NCBI RefSeq assembly: GCF_021049285.1
Contig: NZ_CP088017.1
Span: 3,297,380 to 3,361,379, forward strand
Direction: 5' to 3'
Length of the DNA: 64,000 nucleotides
DNA from: Ruania halotolerans
Lineage (GTDB): Bacteria; Actinomycetota; Actinomycetes; Actinomycetales; Beutenbergiaceae
A model generated the notes under the pieces. That model was given only the letters and a program-made list of their open reading frames with translations, did not search any database and was not told the DNA's origin. Made by a program: the position numbers and the translations under genes. Positions within the stretch are counted from its first letter, which is position 1. Each line of letters opens with the position of its first letter. Below, in pieces: positions 48,521 through 56,628 of this stretch.

Positions 48521-49491
48521 AGCCCTCGACCTCGGCGATTGGCCCAGCCCACGAGCACGTGGGCCGGGACGAGGCGAGCGGCGACCACCATCGCTGCGTA
48601 TGCACGCAGCTGGGTGCGATCGCGTCGGAGTGTCGCCACCACCCAACGGCAGGCGTCCTTTCGCTGCCCGAGTGCAGCGTGCGCGAACGCCACCTGGGCG
48701 CAGATCCTGGCCGTCCCCAGCGCATTGCCGGTGAGTTCAGGGTGCTTGCGAAGCAGGTACGTGAGTCCATCGGCGATCGAGTGCCACTTGCTCGCGAAGT
48801 ACGAGGGTCGGTCCCAGTGCACGACCACGAGCGGCTCGGGTACGCAGCGGAGGTCACCGGACTTGGTGGCTCGCAGCAGCAGGTCATAATCCTCGCCGTA
48901 GGACGCCGGAAGCTCCTCGTCCACCAGGCCGATACGACCGAGCAGGTCCGCGCGGCGCCACAGGACGCTGGACGAGTGGACCTCGGGCACCCGCGATCGC
49001 ACGAAGTCGGAGAACCGCAATCGTTCCTCGGCAACGCGGACGTGGCGTCCACCCGGGGATTGGATGACGATTCCGGTCGCGATCCCGATCGCTTCCGGAT
49101 CGGTCCGCCACGTCTCGAGCTGGGCGGTGAGCTTGCCGGCGAGCCACTCATCGTCATCGTCGCAGAAGGCGATCAGCGTCCCGGTGGCGGCGATGATGCC
49201 GCTGTTGCGCCCGCCGGCTAGCCCCGGCGTGCGGCCGTTCGGAATCGTTCGCAGTTGCCGGTTTTCGGGTACAGCGATGTCAGTGAGCCCATCAACCTCG
49301 GTCTGGTCGAAGACCGCGATCACCTCCACCGCACCGCGGTAGTCCTGCACCAGGATCGAGCGCACGGCGTTCCGGAGCAGCTCGGGCCTACTCCGGGTGG
49401 CGATGACGACCGAGACGGTCGGCACGTGCGCCGCTGATTCGGAACGCTCCGCTGCGGACTGGTCGAGCGCTGTCTGTGCGGCCACTGTCAT
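48517..49491 (-). CDS. Family 2 glycosyltransferase
   Basis: The 324-residue GT-A protein has VSVVIATRSRPELLRNAVRSIL, VIAVFDQTEVDG and FCDDDDEWLAGKL (DxD-type motif in an Asp-rich stretch). GLVDEELPASYGEDYDLLLRA carries the ED motif. It lies within an unbroken chain of overlapping genes from the sugar transferase to the giant protein, so it acts in the same glycan. The C-terminus (about 250-320) has two helices typical of extended GT2 enzymes. Sugar specificity is unknown. Confidence 0.92.
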   Translation of the reverse strand: MTVAAQTALDQSAAERSESAAHVPTVSVVIATRSRPELLRNAVRSILVQDYRGAVEVIAVFDQTEVDGLTDIAVPENRQLRTIPNGRTPGLAGGRNSGIIAATGTLIAFCDDDDEWLAGKLTAQLETWRTDPEAIGIATGIVIQSPGGRHVRVAEERLRFSDFVRSRVPEVHSSSVLWRRADLLGRIGLVDEELPASYGEDYDLLLRATKSGDLRCVPEPLVVVHWDRPSYFASKWHSIADGLTYLLRKHPELTGNALGTARICAQVAFAHAALGQRKDACRWVVATLRRDRTQLRAYAAMVVAARLVPAHVLVGWANRRGRGL

Positions 49492-49916
49492 GCTCCCTTC
49501 GAGTCGAGAGAGTCATAGATGAAACGACGCAGGATGGTCGACGACGTCCGCTGCGTGTACGGGAAATAGACCACTCGAGCTCCGACCTCGGCCATCTCCT
49601 GCTCTAGCAGGGCACCCTTGTAGGTGTCCCGCCAGTCATCGCCTTTGAACAGGACGTCGAACGGATTCGCTCGCCACGCCACGCGTTTGTCCTGCGACGT
49701 GTCGGCAACTGCGTGGTCCACGAGCCGAAGCGTCGCGACCACCTCGAGGCGCTCCTGAAACGGGATCACCGGCTCTCGGCCCTTCATCTCCAGGAGCGAT
49801 TCGTCAGTGGCTACCCCAGCGATCAGGACATCGCACCGCCTTCGTGCCTCCCTGAGGATGTTCAGGTGGCCGATGTGAAACAGGTCGAAGCCGCCTGGTA
49901 CGTATCCCACGGTCAC
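49488..49916 (-). CDS. Cytidylyltransferase-like nucleotidyltransferase (HxGH family)
   Basis: The 142-residue protein starts GYVPGGFDLFHIGHLNILREA with the nucleotide-binding HIGH. It has the substrate segment GVATDESLLEMKGREPVIPFQER and LFKGDDWRD, and ends YFPYTQRTSSTILRRF, where TagD-type enzymes have RTxGISTT. It should activate a phospho-alcohol as a CDP (or ADP) derivative. The next gene upstream encodes a CDP-alcohol phosphotransferase overlapping by 4 bases, so the two probably make and transfer a CDP-linked small alcohol such as glycerol, ethanolamine or a polyol. The identity is not determinable here. Start is GTG 49916. Confidence 0.85.
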   Translation of the reverse strand: MTVGYVPGGFDLFHIGHLNILREARRRCDVLIAGVATDESLLEMKGREPVIPFQERLEVVATLRLVDHAVADTSQDKRVAWRANPFDVLFKGDDWRDTYKGALLEQEMAEVGARVVYFPYTQRTSSTILRRFIYDSLDSKGA

Positions 49917-50713
49917 CGGAGCGTCCTTTCGTCCGGGTCGCTCAGCTGTCGGAACCGACGTCGCATGGAGATGACCGAGTGCACAAGGTTGAGGACGAGC
50001 AGCGCTGCATAGGCAGGCACGAACGCGCCGGGCAGGCCCCAGAGCACGTACAGCCAGCACAGCACGCCGGTATCGGTAGGCAACAGAAAGAAGGACTGCC
50101 CCTGGCGTGGGATCGGTGCGGTGCCGGAGGGCGCCAGTTGCTCTGCCAGCATCTGGCTGAAGAACTGACCGGTGGTGACCACCGCGTAGAGCAACGGCAA
50201 CACGAGCACCCACGGCGCGGTGCCGGTCTGGAACAGCGCAACCAGGGTGCACAGATGGAGCATGGGCATGCGGACCGCGTCAACGACGTGGTCCAGCCAC
50301 TCCCCGGCGCGGCTACTGCGCCCGCTGAGGCGGGCAACCTGACCATCTGCCGAATCGAGGAGGTATCCCGTCGCGAGCAGCATCGCCACCGCTACTCCGG
50401 CGGGAAGGGAAGCCGGCCTCAGCACCAGCACGGCCATCCCTGCCAACGAGACCAGGCCGCTGATCGCCGTCACCTCGTTCGGGCCGAGTCCGCTCCGATA
50501 CGCGGCGGCGGCAGCGTAGCGGGCCAGTCCACGATTCACCCAACGGGTGTAGGCCGGCACGCCCGGCCCAGGTTTCTGCCTCCCACGGAGCACGTCCAGT
50601 GCCTCATCGAAGGCCAGCGGCGGCCGACCGGCTGCCGGTCGCGCCTTCGACCGAGCGTCATCGGTGGCCGGTGGCGTGCCGAAGCTCTCGTGATCGAGAC
50701 GATCAGTACGCAC
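49913..50713 (-). CDS. CDP-alcohol phosphatidyltransferase family membrane protein
   Basis: The 266-residue protein has the complete family signature D-x2-DG-x2-AR-x8-G-x3-D-x3-D in DSADGQVARLSG through GEWLDHVVDA, plus about six membrane helices. Such enzymes transfer a phospho-alcohol from CDP to an alcohol or lipid acceptor, or the reverse, in the membrane. Classical lipid synthases of this family stand alone; this one is embedded in a glycan cluster beside its own nucleotidyltransferase. I favour GTG 50713 (GGGGGTAGGG upstream), overlapping the sugar transferase by 11 bases; GTG 50734 is possible. Confidence 0.9.
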   Translation of the reverse strand: MRTDRLDHESFGTPPATDDARSKARPAAGRPPLAFDEALDVLRGRQKPGPGVPAYTRWVNRGLARYAAAAAYRSGLGPNEVTAISGLVSLAGMAVLVLRPASLPAGVAVAMLLATGYLLDSADGQVARLSGRSSRAGEWLDHVVDAVRMPMLHLCTLVALFQTGTAPWVLVLPLLYAVVTTGQFFSQMLAEQLAPSGTAPIPRQGQSFFLLPTDTGVLCWLYVLWGLPGAFVPAYAALLVLNLVHSVISMRRRFRQLSDPDERTLR

Positions 50714-52223
50714 CCCTACCCCCGAACACCGCACGGAACGTGCGACACAAGATGGTCACGTCCATCAGGAAAGACCAGTTGTCCACGTAGTTGAGATCGA
50801 GGCGCACCGTCTGTGCCCAGTCCAGGTCGGACCGACCACTCACCTGCCACAGCCCCGTGAGCCCAGGCTTGACCCGTAGGCGTTGCCGCGCATCGGCGTC
50901 GTAGCCCGCAATCTCCTCGCCCAGCGGCGGGCGCGGACCGACGAGTGACATCTCGCCCCGCACGACGTTCCATAGCTGCGGCAGTTCGTCGAGGGAGAAC
51001 CGCCGCAAGACGCGTCCGACGGGCGTGACCCGTGGATCCTGGCGCATCTTGAACATCACCGCGTTGCCATCGTTGTGCGGTAGCAAGTCGGTGCGACGCC
51101 TGTCGGCATCGATGTACATCGTGCGCAATTTGATCATCGTGAACGGAACCCCATCTCGACCGATCCGCGTCTGCCGGTAGTACGCGGGGCCGGCTGAGGT
51201 GAGGCGAACGAGGAGTGCACTGGCCGTCAGCACCGGGAGGGAGGCGAGGAGGAGCAGCATGCCGAGCAATCGGTCGATGAGCGACTTGACTGCTCGCTGG
51301 GTTCGGCTCGCCCCGATCGCGACCGTGAGCAACGGGCTTCCGGAGACGGGTCGCAGTGCCACTCGTACCGGGGCGACCTCCTCCATATTCGGCGCGACCA
51401 GCAGTTCGACGCCGTACCGTTCCACCTGCCAGCAGAAGCGCCGCAGGTCGGCTGCTCCCATACACGATGCGGTCACCACGACCACACGGATGCGGTGCTC
51501 GGCGACAACGTCGGCCGCGTGCTCCACATCGCCGAGCACCGGCGCAGCGAGCCAGCCGTCGACCGGTTCGCTCAGGCATGTGCCGACCACCCCGAAGCCG
51601 TAGCGGGGCTGCGCCTCGAACCGGGCGGTGAGCGAGCGCAGCACTTCCGGCTCACCGACCAGGAGGGTGCGGCGCAGCCAGTAGCCATGTCGTCGCCGGT
51701 GCCTGACGAGCGCACGCTGCAGTGAACGTGCCACCAGCACTGTGAGGACGGTCGCTGCAATCGCTGTGAGGAGTTGTCCCGCAGGCACCTCCAGGAGGCC
51801 GATATAGGCCATCGCGACCAGTAGCGACCCCCAGATCCATCCTGCACGCAGGACGGCGCCATACTCGTGTGGGCCGGCGGCTGCCCGGCGCGTGTCATAT
51901 CCGTGCTGCAGCCCGGTGGTGAGCGCGAAGAACGCCCCGGTGGCTGCCGCGTGAGCGGCCAGCAGCGCCGGCGCCATTGCCAGCGGAGCCGTCACCACGG
52001 CCACGATCACCGTGGCGATCAGGGTGTCGCCGGCAGCGGCACCCCACCGGTACGCGTGGCTCCAGGCGCCGTCTGGCCCGGTGTGCGATCGAGCGCCGGT
52101 CCTCGTCTCGGCCAGTGCGGCGGTGGCGGTTGGCTCGGGGGAAGCGACCGTCCCGTAGGGTGAATCGCTGGGGCAGACCTCAGCCAGCTGGTCTAGCACC
52201 ACAGCATTCACTCTCCCTCGCAT
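50703..52223 (-). CDS. Exopolysaccharide polyprenyl-phosphate glycosylphosphotransferase (initiating sugar transferase)
   Basis: About 506 residues: four to five N-terminal membrane segments, a Rossmann-like middle (LLVGEPEVLRSL, VLGDVEHAADVVAEHRI), one more membrane helix, and the catalytic WbaP/CpsE-type domain. The latter has AGPAYYRQTRIGRDGVPFTMIKLRTM, SLDELPQLWNVVRGEMSLVG with PRPP, and KPGLTGLWQVSGRSDLDW near the end. It puts the first sugar-1-phosphate on undecaprenyl phosphate and so starts the polymer. It is the first gene of a six-gene minus-strand operon. The start is uncertain: ATG 52223 is used, but GTG 52211 or 52202 fit the purine-rich GAGGGAGA at least as well. Confidence 0.92.
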   Translation of the reverse strand: MRGRVNAVVLDQLAEVCPSDSPYGTVASPEPTATAALAETRTGARSHTGPDGAWSHAYRWGAAAGDTLIATVIVAVVTAPLAMAPALLAAHAAATGAFFALTTGLQHGYDTRRAAAGPHEYGAVLRAGWIWGSLLVAMAYIGLLEVPAGQLLTAIAATVLTVLVARSLQRALVRHRRRHGYWLRRTLLVGEPEVLRSLTARFEAQPRYGFGVVGTCLSEPVDGWLAAPVLGDVEHAADVVAEHRIRVVVVTASCMGAADLRRFCWQVERYGVELLVAPNMEEVAPVRVALRPVSGSPLLTVAIGASRTQRAVKSLIDRLLGMLLLLASLPVLTASALLVRLTSAGPAYYRQTRIGRDGVPFTMIKLRTMYIDADRRRTDLLPHNDGNAVMFKMRQDPRVTPVGRVLRRFSLDELPQLWNVVRGEMSLVGPRPPLGEEIAGYDADARQRLRVKPGLTGLWQVSGRSDLDWAQTVRLDLNYVDNWSFLMDVTILCRTFRAVFGGRGAY

Positions 52224-52306
52224 GCACCTGGAGCCACGCCCGGCGACCTCAGAACGAGATCCCGACGGCTCGCGCCTACTCAAGCAGAGGGTCCCGCTAC
52301 TGGCAC

Positions 52307-52379
52307 GGGTGAACTGAGGGTGAACATCACCGCCGCCGGTGCGACGCCTCGAGGGTGAGGAAAGGGTGACCCAGGGTGA
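52307..52379 (-). promoter_or_regulatory. PhoP-box-like direct repeats upstream of the sugar transferase operon
   Basis: On the minus strand GTTCACCC occurs twice exactly 11 bases apart (52307-52314 and 52318-52325 in plus coordinates). Three further TCACCC units lie upstream at 10-11 base spacing (52353-52358, 52364-52369, 52374-52379). Streptomyces PhoP binds direct repeats of 11-base units with GTTCACC cores, so regulation of the operon by phosphate status is a reasonable inference. Confidence 0.55.
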
Positions 52380-52412
52380 GATCGAGCTCGGTAGGTCTGC
52401 GGCGATGAGCCC

Positions 52413-53129
52413 TCAGGCCACCGACCGAGAAGCGAGCCGCGCCAGGGACCGGGTCAGTCGAGCGAAGACTGCGGGCTGGTCGGCGGTGATGATGTGTCCC
52501 GCAGCGCGCACGTGGATCAGACGCCCCGTGGGCGCCGCGGCAAGGAACCGGCCCTCCTCCACTCGGAAGTGGTCCCACACACCGTTGACCAGCCACACCG
52601 GTACGTCCAGGAGCGCCAGGTCCGCGAGCGGGTCCACCGTACGCATGCTGCGCAGGGCGGGCACCATCGCCTCGAGCGCCACACCGCCGTCAGAGGCCTC
52701 ATGGGCACCCTCGCGACCGAGCGCACACCTGCTCACCAGTTGGTGCAGGGCCATCCCTTGGTCTGGCAGCCGTGCGATGAGTCGCGCGAGACCGATATAC
52801 CCGGCGAGCGCTACGCCGCGCGGGCGCACGCTGCAGGAGGCGGCGAGCACGGCTTGTACAGGCAGCTGCGTGTGCGCGGCCCAGTGGATGGCCAGATATC
52901 CGCCGAGGGAGAGGCCGACGACAACGACCGGGCCACCTGCGCGGCGGGCCGCATCCTCCAGCACCGTCATGCAGGCATCCACCCCGAACTTCTCGTGCAT
53001 CCGCTCTCCGTGTCCGGGCAGATCCAGGGCAACGACCGGCACATCGTGGGCCACAAGTTCTCGTTCGACGCGCCGCCACATGGTCCGCGACGAACGGATC
53101 CCGTGCACCAGAAGCACTGTGGGGACCAT
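52413..53129 (-). CDS. Alpha/beta hydrolase
   Basis: The 238-residue hydrolase has the oxyanion-loop LLVHGIRSSRTMW, LDLPGHGER, the nucleophile elbow GLSLGG, an acid-bearing VNGVWDHFRVEEG and the catalytic His in RAAGHIITADQP. It resembles small esterases/lipases of the MhpC group; no signal peptide is visible. TACAGT six bases before the ATG suggests a leaderless transcript. It stands between the polysaccharide operon and rplQ, separated from the latter by a hairpin. Substrate unknown. Confidence 0.87.
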   Translation of the reverse strand: MVPTVLLVHGIRSSRTMWRRVERELVAHDVPVVALDLPGHGERMHEKFGVDACMTVLEDAARRAGGPVVVVGLSLGGYLAIHWAAHTQLPVQAVLAASCSVRPRGVALAGYIGLARLIARLPDQGMALHQLVSRCALGREGAHEASDGGVALEAMVPALRSMRTVDPLADLALLDVPVWLVNGVWDHFRVEEGRFLAAAPTGRLIHVRAAGHIITADQPAVFARLTRSLARLASRSVA

Positions 53130-53154
53130 CTGCGCACTGTATCGGTCACACGGC

Positions 53155-53195
53155 GAAGGGCCCGTCCCGGGAGGTCATCCCTGGACGGGCCCTTC
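53155..53195 (-). terminator. Terminator of the infA-rplQ operon
   Basis: GAAGGGCCCGTCC (53155-53167) and GGACGGGCCCTTC (53183-53195) form a perfect 13-bp stem with a 15-base loop, about 60 bases past the rplQ stop. There is no U-run. It separates rplQ from the hydrolase gene. Confidence 0.75.
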
Positions 53196-53256
53196 GTGAG
53201 ACGGGCGAGCCGGTCAGGCTCGTGGGCGCCTCGTGTTCCTCACGAGGAGGAAGTTC

Positions 53257-53853
53257 TTACTTGGAGTCCTCAGACGTCGCCGGCTCCGCCGGTGCATCGC
53301 CCTCGGCAGCCTCAGGCTCGTCGCTGGTCTCGACGTTCTCGGTCTGCTCACCCTCGTCCGTCTGCGCACCCTCGTCCACCGACTCGACGGAGTCACTCTC
53401 GGGCTCCTGCGGCGCTTCCTCGGCCGCAGCGTTCTCCTTGACCGCACGCTTGGCGGCGGCCTCGGCCTCGGCGACAGTGGCCTGCTTCGGGCTGACCGGC
53501 TCCATGACGAGCTCGATCACTGCCATCGGAGCATTGTCCCCCTTACGCGGGGCAATCTTGGTGATGCGGGTGTATCCACCGTCACGCTCGGCCATGGCCG
53601 GAGCGATCTCCGCGAACAGGACGTGGACGACGTCCTTGCGGGAGAGCACAGCATGCACCTGACGGCGAGCGTGCAGGTCACCGCGCTTCGCCTTCGTGAT
53701 CAACCGCTCAGCCAGCGGACGCACACGCTTGGCGCGGGTTTCGGTCGTGGTGATGCTCTGGTGCTCGAACAGCGACTGTGCCAAGTTGGCCAGAATCAGC
53801 CGCTCGTGCGCCGGTCCGCCACCGAGGCGAGGACCCTTTGTGGGCTTAGGCAT
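53257..53853 (-). CDS. rplQ: 50S ribosomal protein L17 with acidic C-terminal extension
   Basis: The first 120 residues are standard L17 ([65 protein letters not shown]). A Glu/Asp/Ala-rich tail of about 75 residues follows, found in many actinobacterial L17 proteins and absent in E. coli. It is the last gene of the infA-rpmJ-rpsM-rpsK-rpoA-rplQ series, 36 bases after rpoA. truA would be expected next but is displaced. Confidence 0.97.
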   Translation of the reverse strand: MPKPTKGPRLGGGPAHERLILANLAQSLFEHQSITTTETRAKRVRPLAERLITKAKRGDLHARRQVHAVLSRKDVVHVLFAEIAPAMAERDGGYTRITKIAPRKGDNAPMAVIELVMEPVSPKQATVAEAEAAAKRAVKENAAAEEAPQEPESDSVESVDEGAQTDEGEQTENVETSDEPEAAEGDAPAEPATSEDSK

Positions 53854-53889
53854 GATGTTTCCTCAGTTTCTTGTGATGGGCCGCGCGGC

Positions 53890-54894
53890 TTAGTTGTAGG
53901 CGTCGAAGTCGTCGCCGTCGTCGTAAGCGCTGGCCACGAGGGTCGGGTCGAAGTCGGCAGGACTGTCCTTCAAGGACAGGCCCAGGCCCACCAGCTTCTC
54001 CTTCACCTCGGTGATCGACTTCGCACCGAAGTTACGGATGTCGAGCAGGTCCGCCTCACTGCGCGCGACGAGCTCGCCCACGGTGTGGATTCCCTCGCGC
54101 TTCAGGCAGTTGTAGGACCGGATGGTCAGGTCCAACTGCTCGATCGGTAGTGCCAGATCCTCGGCAAGCGCCGAGTCCGTCGGCGACGGGCCGATCTCGA
54201 TACCCTCGGCCTCGACGTTCAGCTCACGCGCCAGGCCGAACAGTTCGACCAAGGTCTTTCCCGCTGAGGCGAGCGCATCGCGCGGGTCGATGGAACGCTT
54301 GGTCTCGACATCGACGATCAGCTTGTCGAAGTCAGTGCGCTGCTCAACACGTGTGGCCTCGACCTTGTAGGTCACCTTCAGTACCGGGGAGTAGATCGAG
54401 TCCACCGGGATCCGGCCGATCTCCGCATCGAAGGACTTGTTCTGCGCCGCCGACACGTAGCCTCGGCCGCGCTCCACGGTCAGCTCGACCTCGAGCTTGC
54501 CCTTGGCGTTGATCGTCGCGATGTGCAGATCCGGGTTGTGCACCTCCACCCCGGCAGGCGGGGTGATGTCCGCGGCGGTCACCGTGCCGGGCCCCTGCTT
54601 GCGCAGGTACATCACGACGGGTTCATCGTTCTCCGAGGAAACGACGATGTTCTTGATGTTGAGAATGATCTCGGTGACATCCTCCTTGACCCCGGTGATG
54701 GTGGAGAACTCGTGCAGCACGCCGTCGATACGGATGCTGGTCACGGCGGCGCCGGGAATCGAGGAGAGCAGGGTCCGCCGGAGCGAGTTGCCCAGTGTGT
54801 AGCCGAAACCGGGCTCAAGGGGCTCGATGATGAAGCGAGAGCGGTACTCGTCAACAACATCTTCGGTGAGCGTGGGGCGCTGTGCGATGAGCAC
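53890..54894 (-). CDS. rpoA: DNA-directed RNA polymerase subunit alpha
   Basis: The 334-residue protein opens [20 protein letters not shown] and has the N-terminal dimerisation segment [22 protein letters not shown]. The C-terminal domain includes [20 protein letters not shown] and [14 protein letters not shown], which binds UP-element DNA. A 7-bp stem, CCCCTCG/CGAGGGG (54942-54948, 54963-54969), lies in the 103-base gap after rpsK and might attenuate. rpsD, often between rpsK and rpoA, is absent. Confidence 0.98.
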   Translation of the reverse strand: MLIAQRPTLTEDVVDEYRSRFIIEPLEPGFGYTLGNSLRRTLLSSIPGAAVTSIRIDGVLHEFSTITGVKEDVTEIILNIKNIVVSSENDEPVVMYLRKQGPGTVTAADITPPAGVEVHNPDLHIATINAKGKLEVELTVERGRGYVSAAQNKSFDAEIGRIPVDSIYSPVLKVTYKVEATRVEQRTDFDKLIVDVETKRSIDPRDALASAGKTLVELFGLARELNVEAEGIEIGPSPTDSALAEDLALPIEQLDLTIRSYNCLKREGIHTVGELVARSEADLLDIRNFGAKSITEVKEKLVGLGLSLKDSPADFDPTLVASAYDDGDDFDAYN

Positions 54895-54997
54895 GGGTGT
54901 GTCCTTTCAGCAGGCGTCCGCTATATGACGCCGTGCGCGAGCCCCTCGCCCATCGGTCCGGACGAGGGGGTCCTGCTATACGTGAGGTCCGGCCGGA

Positions 54998-55405
54998 TCA
55001 GACGCGGCGGCGCTTGGGCGGGCGGCACCCGTTGTGCGCCTGCGGGGTGACGTCCTGGATGGAGCCGACCTCGAGGCCGGTGGCCTGGAGCGACCGGATG
55101 GCCGTCTCGCGACCCGAACCCGGTCCCTTGACGAAGACGTCGACCTTCTTCATCCCGTGTTCCTGCGCCTTACGAGCAGCGGCTTCGGCAGCGAGCTGGG
55201 CGGCGAACGGGGTCGACTTCCGCGAGCCCTTGAAGCCGACCTGCCCGGATGAGGCCCAGGAGATCACGGCACCGGAGGGGTCTGTGATGGAGACAATGGT
55301 GTTGTTGAACGTGGACTTGATGTAGGCGTTGCCCGCGGAGATGTTCTTCTTCTCTTTGCGGCGCGGCTTGCGCGCGGCGGTCGCCTGGCGAGTCTTGGGA
55401 GGCAT
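54998..55405 (-). CDS. rpsK: 30S ribosomal protein S11
   Basis: The 135-residue protein has [59 protein letters not shown] and the ending [11 protein letters not shown], all S11-specific. It binds 16S rRNA in the platform. It is 73 bases downstream of rpsM in the alpha-type operon. Confidence 0.98.
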   Translation of the reverse strand: MPPKTRQATAARKPRRKEKKNISAGNAYIKSTFNNTIVSITDPSGAVISWASSGQVGFKGSRKSTPFAAQLAAEAAARKAQEHGMKKVDVFVKGPGSGRETAIRSLQATGLEVGSIQDVTPQAHNGCRPPKRRRV

Positions 55406-55478
55406 CTGAGATTCTCTCTTCTTCGGTGAGGTCGTCGGTCCGGACCGGCTGTCCGCGGAAAGCCGGTCGACGGGCTAC

Positions 55479-55856
55479 TTAGCGACCGGCCTTCTTCTTG
55501 CCGGCGACGGTCCGCTTGGGACCCTTACGGGAGCGTGCGTTGGTCTTGGTCCGCTGCCCGTGCACGGGCAGACCACGACGGTGCCGCAGCCCCTGGTAGC
55601 AACCGATCTCGACCTTGCGGCGGATGTCAGCAGCGATCTCACGCCGCAGGTCGCCCTCGAGCTTGTACGCACCCTCGAGGAAGTCACGCAAGGCGACCAC
55701 CTCGTTGTCGTTCAGGTCTTTCACCCGCAGATCGGGGCTCAGGCCCGTTGCCGTCAGGGCTTCGGCTGCGCGGGTACGCCCGACACCGAAGATGTAGGTG
55801 AGTGCCACCTCGAGCCGCTTATCGCGGGGGAGGTCGACACCGACGATTCGTGCCAT
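55479..55856 (-). CDS. rpsM: 30S ribosomal protein S13
   Basis: The 125-residue protein starts [19 protein letters not shown] and has [15 protein letters not shown] and the C-terminal [20 protein letters not shown] basic tail that reaches tRNA in the P site. The start has GGAGTGAG upstream. It follows rpmJ by 144 bases. Confidence 0.98.
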   Translation of the reverse strand: MARIVGVDLPRDKRLEVALTYIFGVGRTRAAEALTATGLSPDLRVKDLNDNEVVALRDFLEGAYKLEGDLRREIAADIRRKVEIGCYQGLRHRRGLPVHGQRTKTNARSRKGPKRTVAGKKKAGR

Positions 55857-56000
55857 TCGTTCTCACTCCTGTGAGTCGCGGAGGTCTTTCGCACCATCAC
55901 CCCGGTTCCTCCGGGCCCCGGCCTCCGACCGAGGGTGTACCGCCAGTGACGGCGGACGATGATGCGCTGAGTGCGTCCGTGGACGCGGGGTGGGCTGCGT

Positions 56001-56114
56001 TCAGCCCTGGCGCTGCTTGTGCCGCAAGTTGGTGCAGATCACGCGCACAGTCCCGTTTCGACGGATGACCTTGCAGCTGTCGCAGATCTTCTTGACGCTC
56101 GGCTTGACCTTCAT
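56001..56114 (-). CDS. rpmJ: 50S ribosomal protein L36
   Basis: The frame from ATG 56114 to TGA at 56001 encodes 37 residues beginning [20 protein letters not shown] and ending LRHKQRQG. Cys11, Cys14 and Cys27 with His32 are the zinc ligands, so this is the zinc-binding (C+) form. Its place between infA and rpsM is the conserved one. AAAGGAAT upstream is a Shine-Dalgarno. Confidence 0.97.
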   Translation of the reverse strand: MKVKPSVKKICDSCKVIRRNGTVRVICTNLRHKQRQG

Positions 56115-56193
56115 GGGGATTCCTTTGCCGGGCGCGACCGACGATCACCCAGGAAGTGGGCGATCGGGTCCCGCCGACGTGCTCGGAGGGCTA

Positions 56194-56415
56194 TTACTTG
56201 TAGCGGTAGACGATGCGGCCGCGGGTCAGGTCGTACGGGCTCAACTCAACCACCACCCGGTCCTCTGGAAGGATCCGAATGTAGTGCTGACGCATCTTGC
56301 CCGAAATGTGAGCGAGAACCTTGTGCCCGTTGCTGAGCTCCACGCGGAACATCGCGTTCGGCAAAGCCTCGACCACGCTGCCCTCGATCTCGATGACACC
56401 GTCCTTCTTACCCAT
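56194..56415 (-). CDS. infA: Translation initiation factor IF-1
   Basis: The 73-residue OB-fold protein reads [20 protein letters not shown] and ends [14 protein letters not shown] 56415 gives the canonical length; an ATG three codons upstream (56424) is also in frame. IF-1 binds the 30S A site during initiation. It is the first gene of the ribosomal operon; a TTTGCT/TAGGAT promoter lies about 150 bases upstream. Confidence 0.97.
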   Translation of the reverse strand: MGKKDGVIEIEGSVVEALPNAMFRVELSNGHKVLAHISGKMRQHYIRILPEDRVVVELSPYDLTRGRIVYRYK

Positions 56416-56568
56416 GTCCTCCACTAACTGCAGTGCTGTTCTGACACCAGCGCGCCCGCCCCCACTCCCCCGGGCGCGTCAGCGCGAACTCCACCACACC
56501 ATCTGGTTGAGAATTCGTTCGACACGAGCCGAGGGCACGACCAGGTGACAGAGCACGCCCAACGGTTC

Positions 56569-56597
56569 ATCCTACGGCATCGGGCCTGTCGAGCAAA
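56569..56597 (-). promoter_or_regulatory. Candidate promoter of the infA-rplQ operon (TTTGCT-17-TAGGAT)
   Basis: On the minus strand TTTGCT (56597-56592) and TAGGAT (56574-56569) are spaced 17 bases, between the end of the LuxR-type gene and infA. The long leader includes GC-rich complementary arms near 56450-56480. It suggests that infA is transcribed separately from map. Confidence 0.5.
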
Positions 56598-56628
56598 GTC
56601 GTCCCGGGTCGCTCAGATGCGGTATCGC

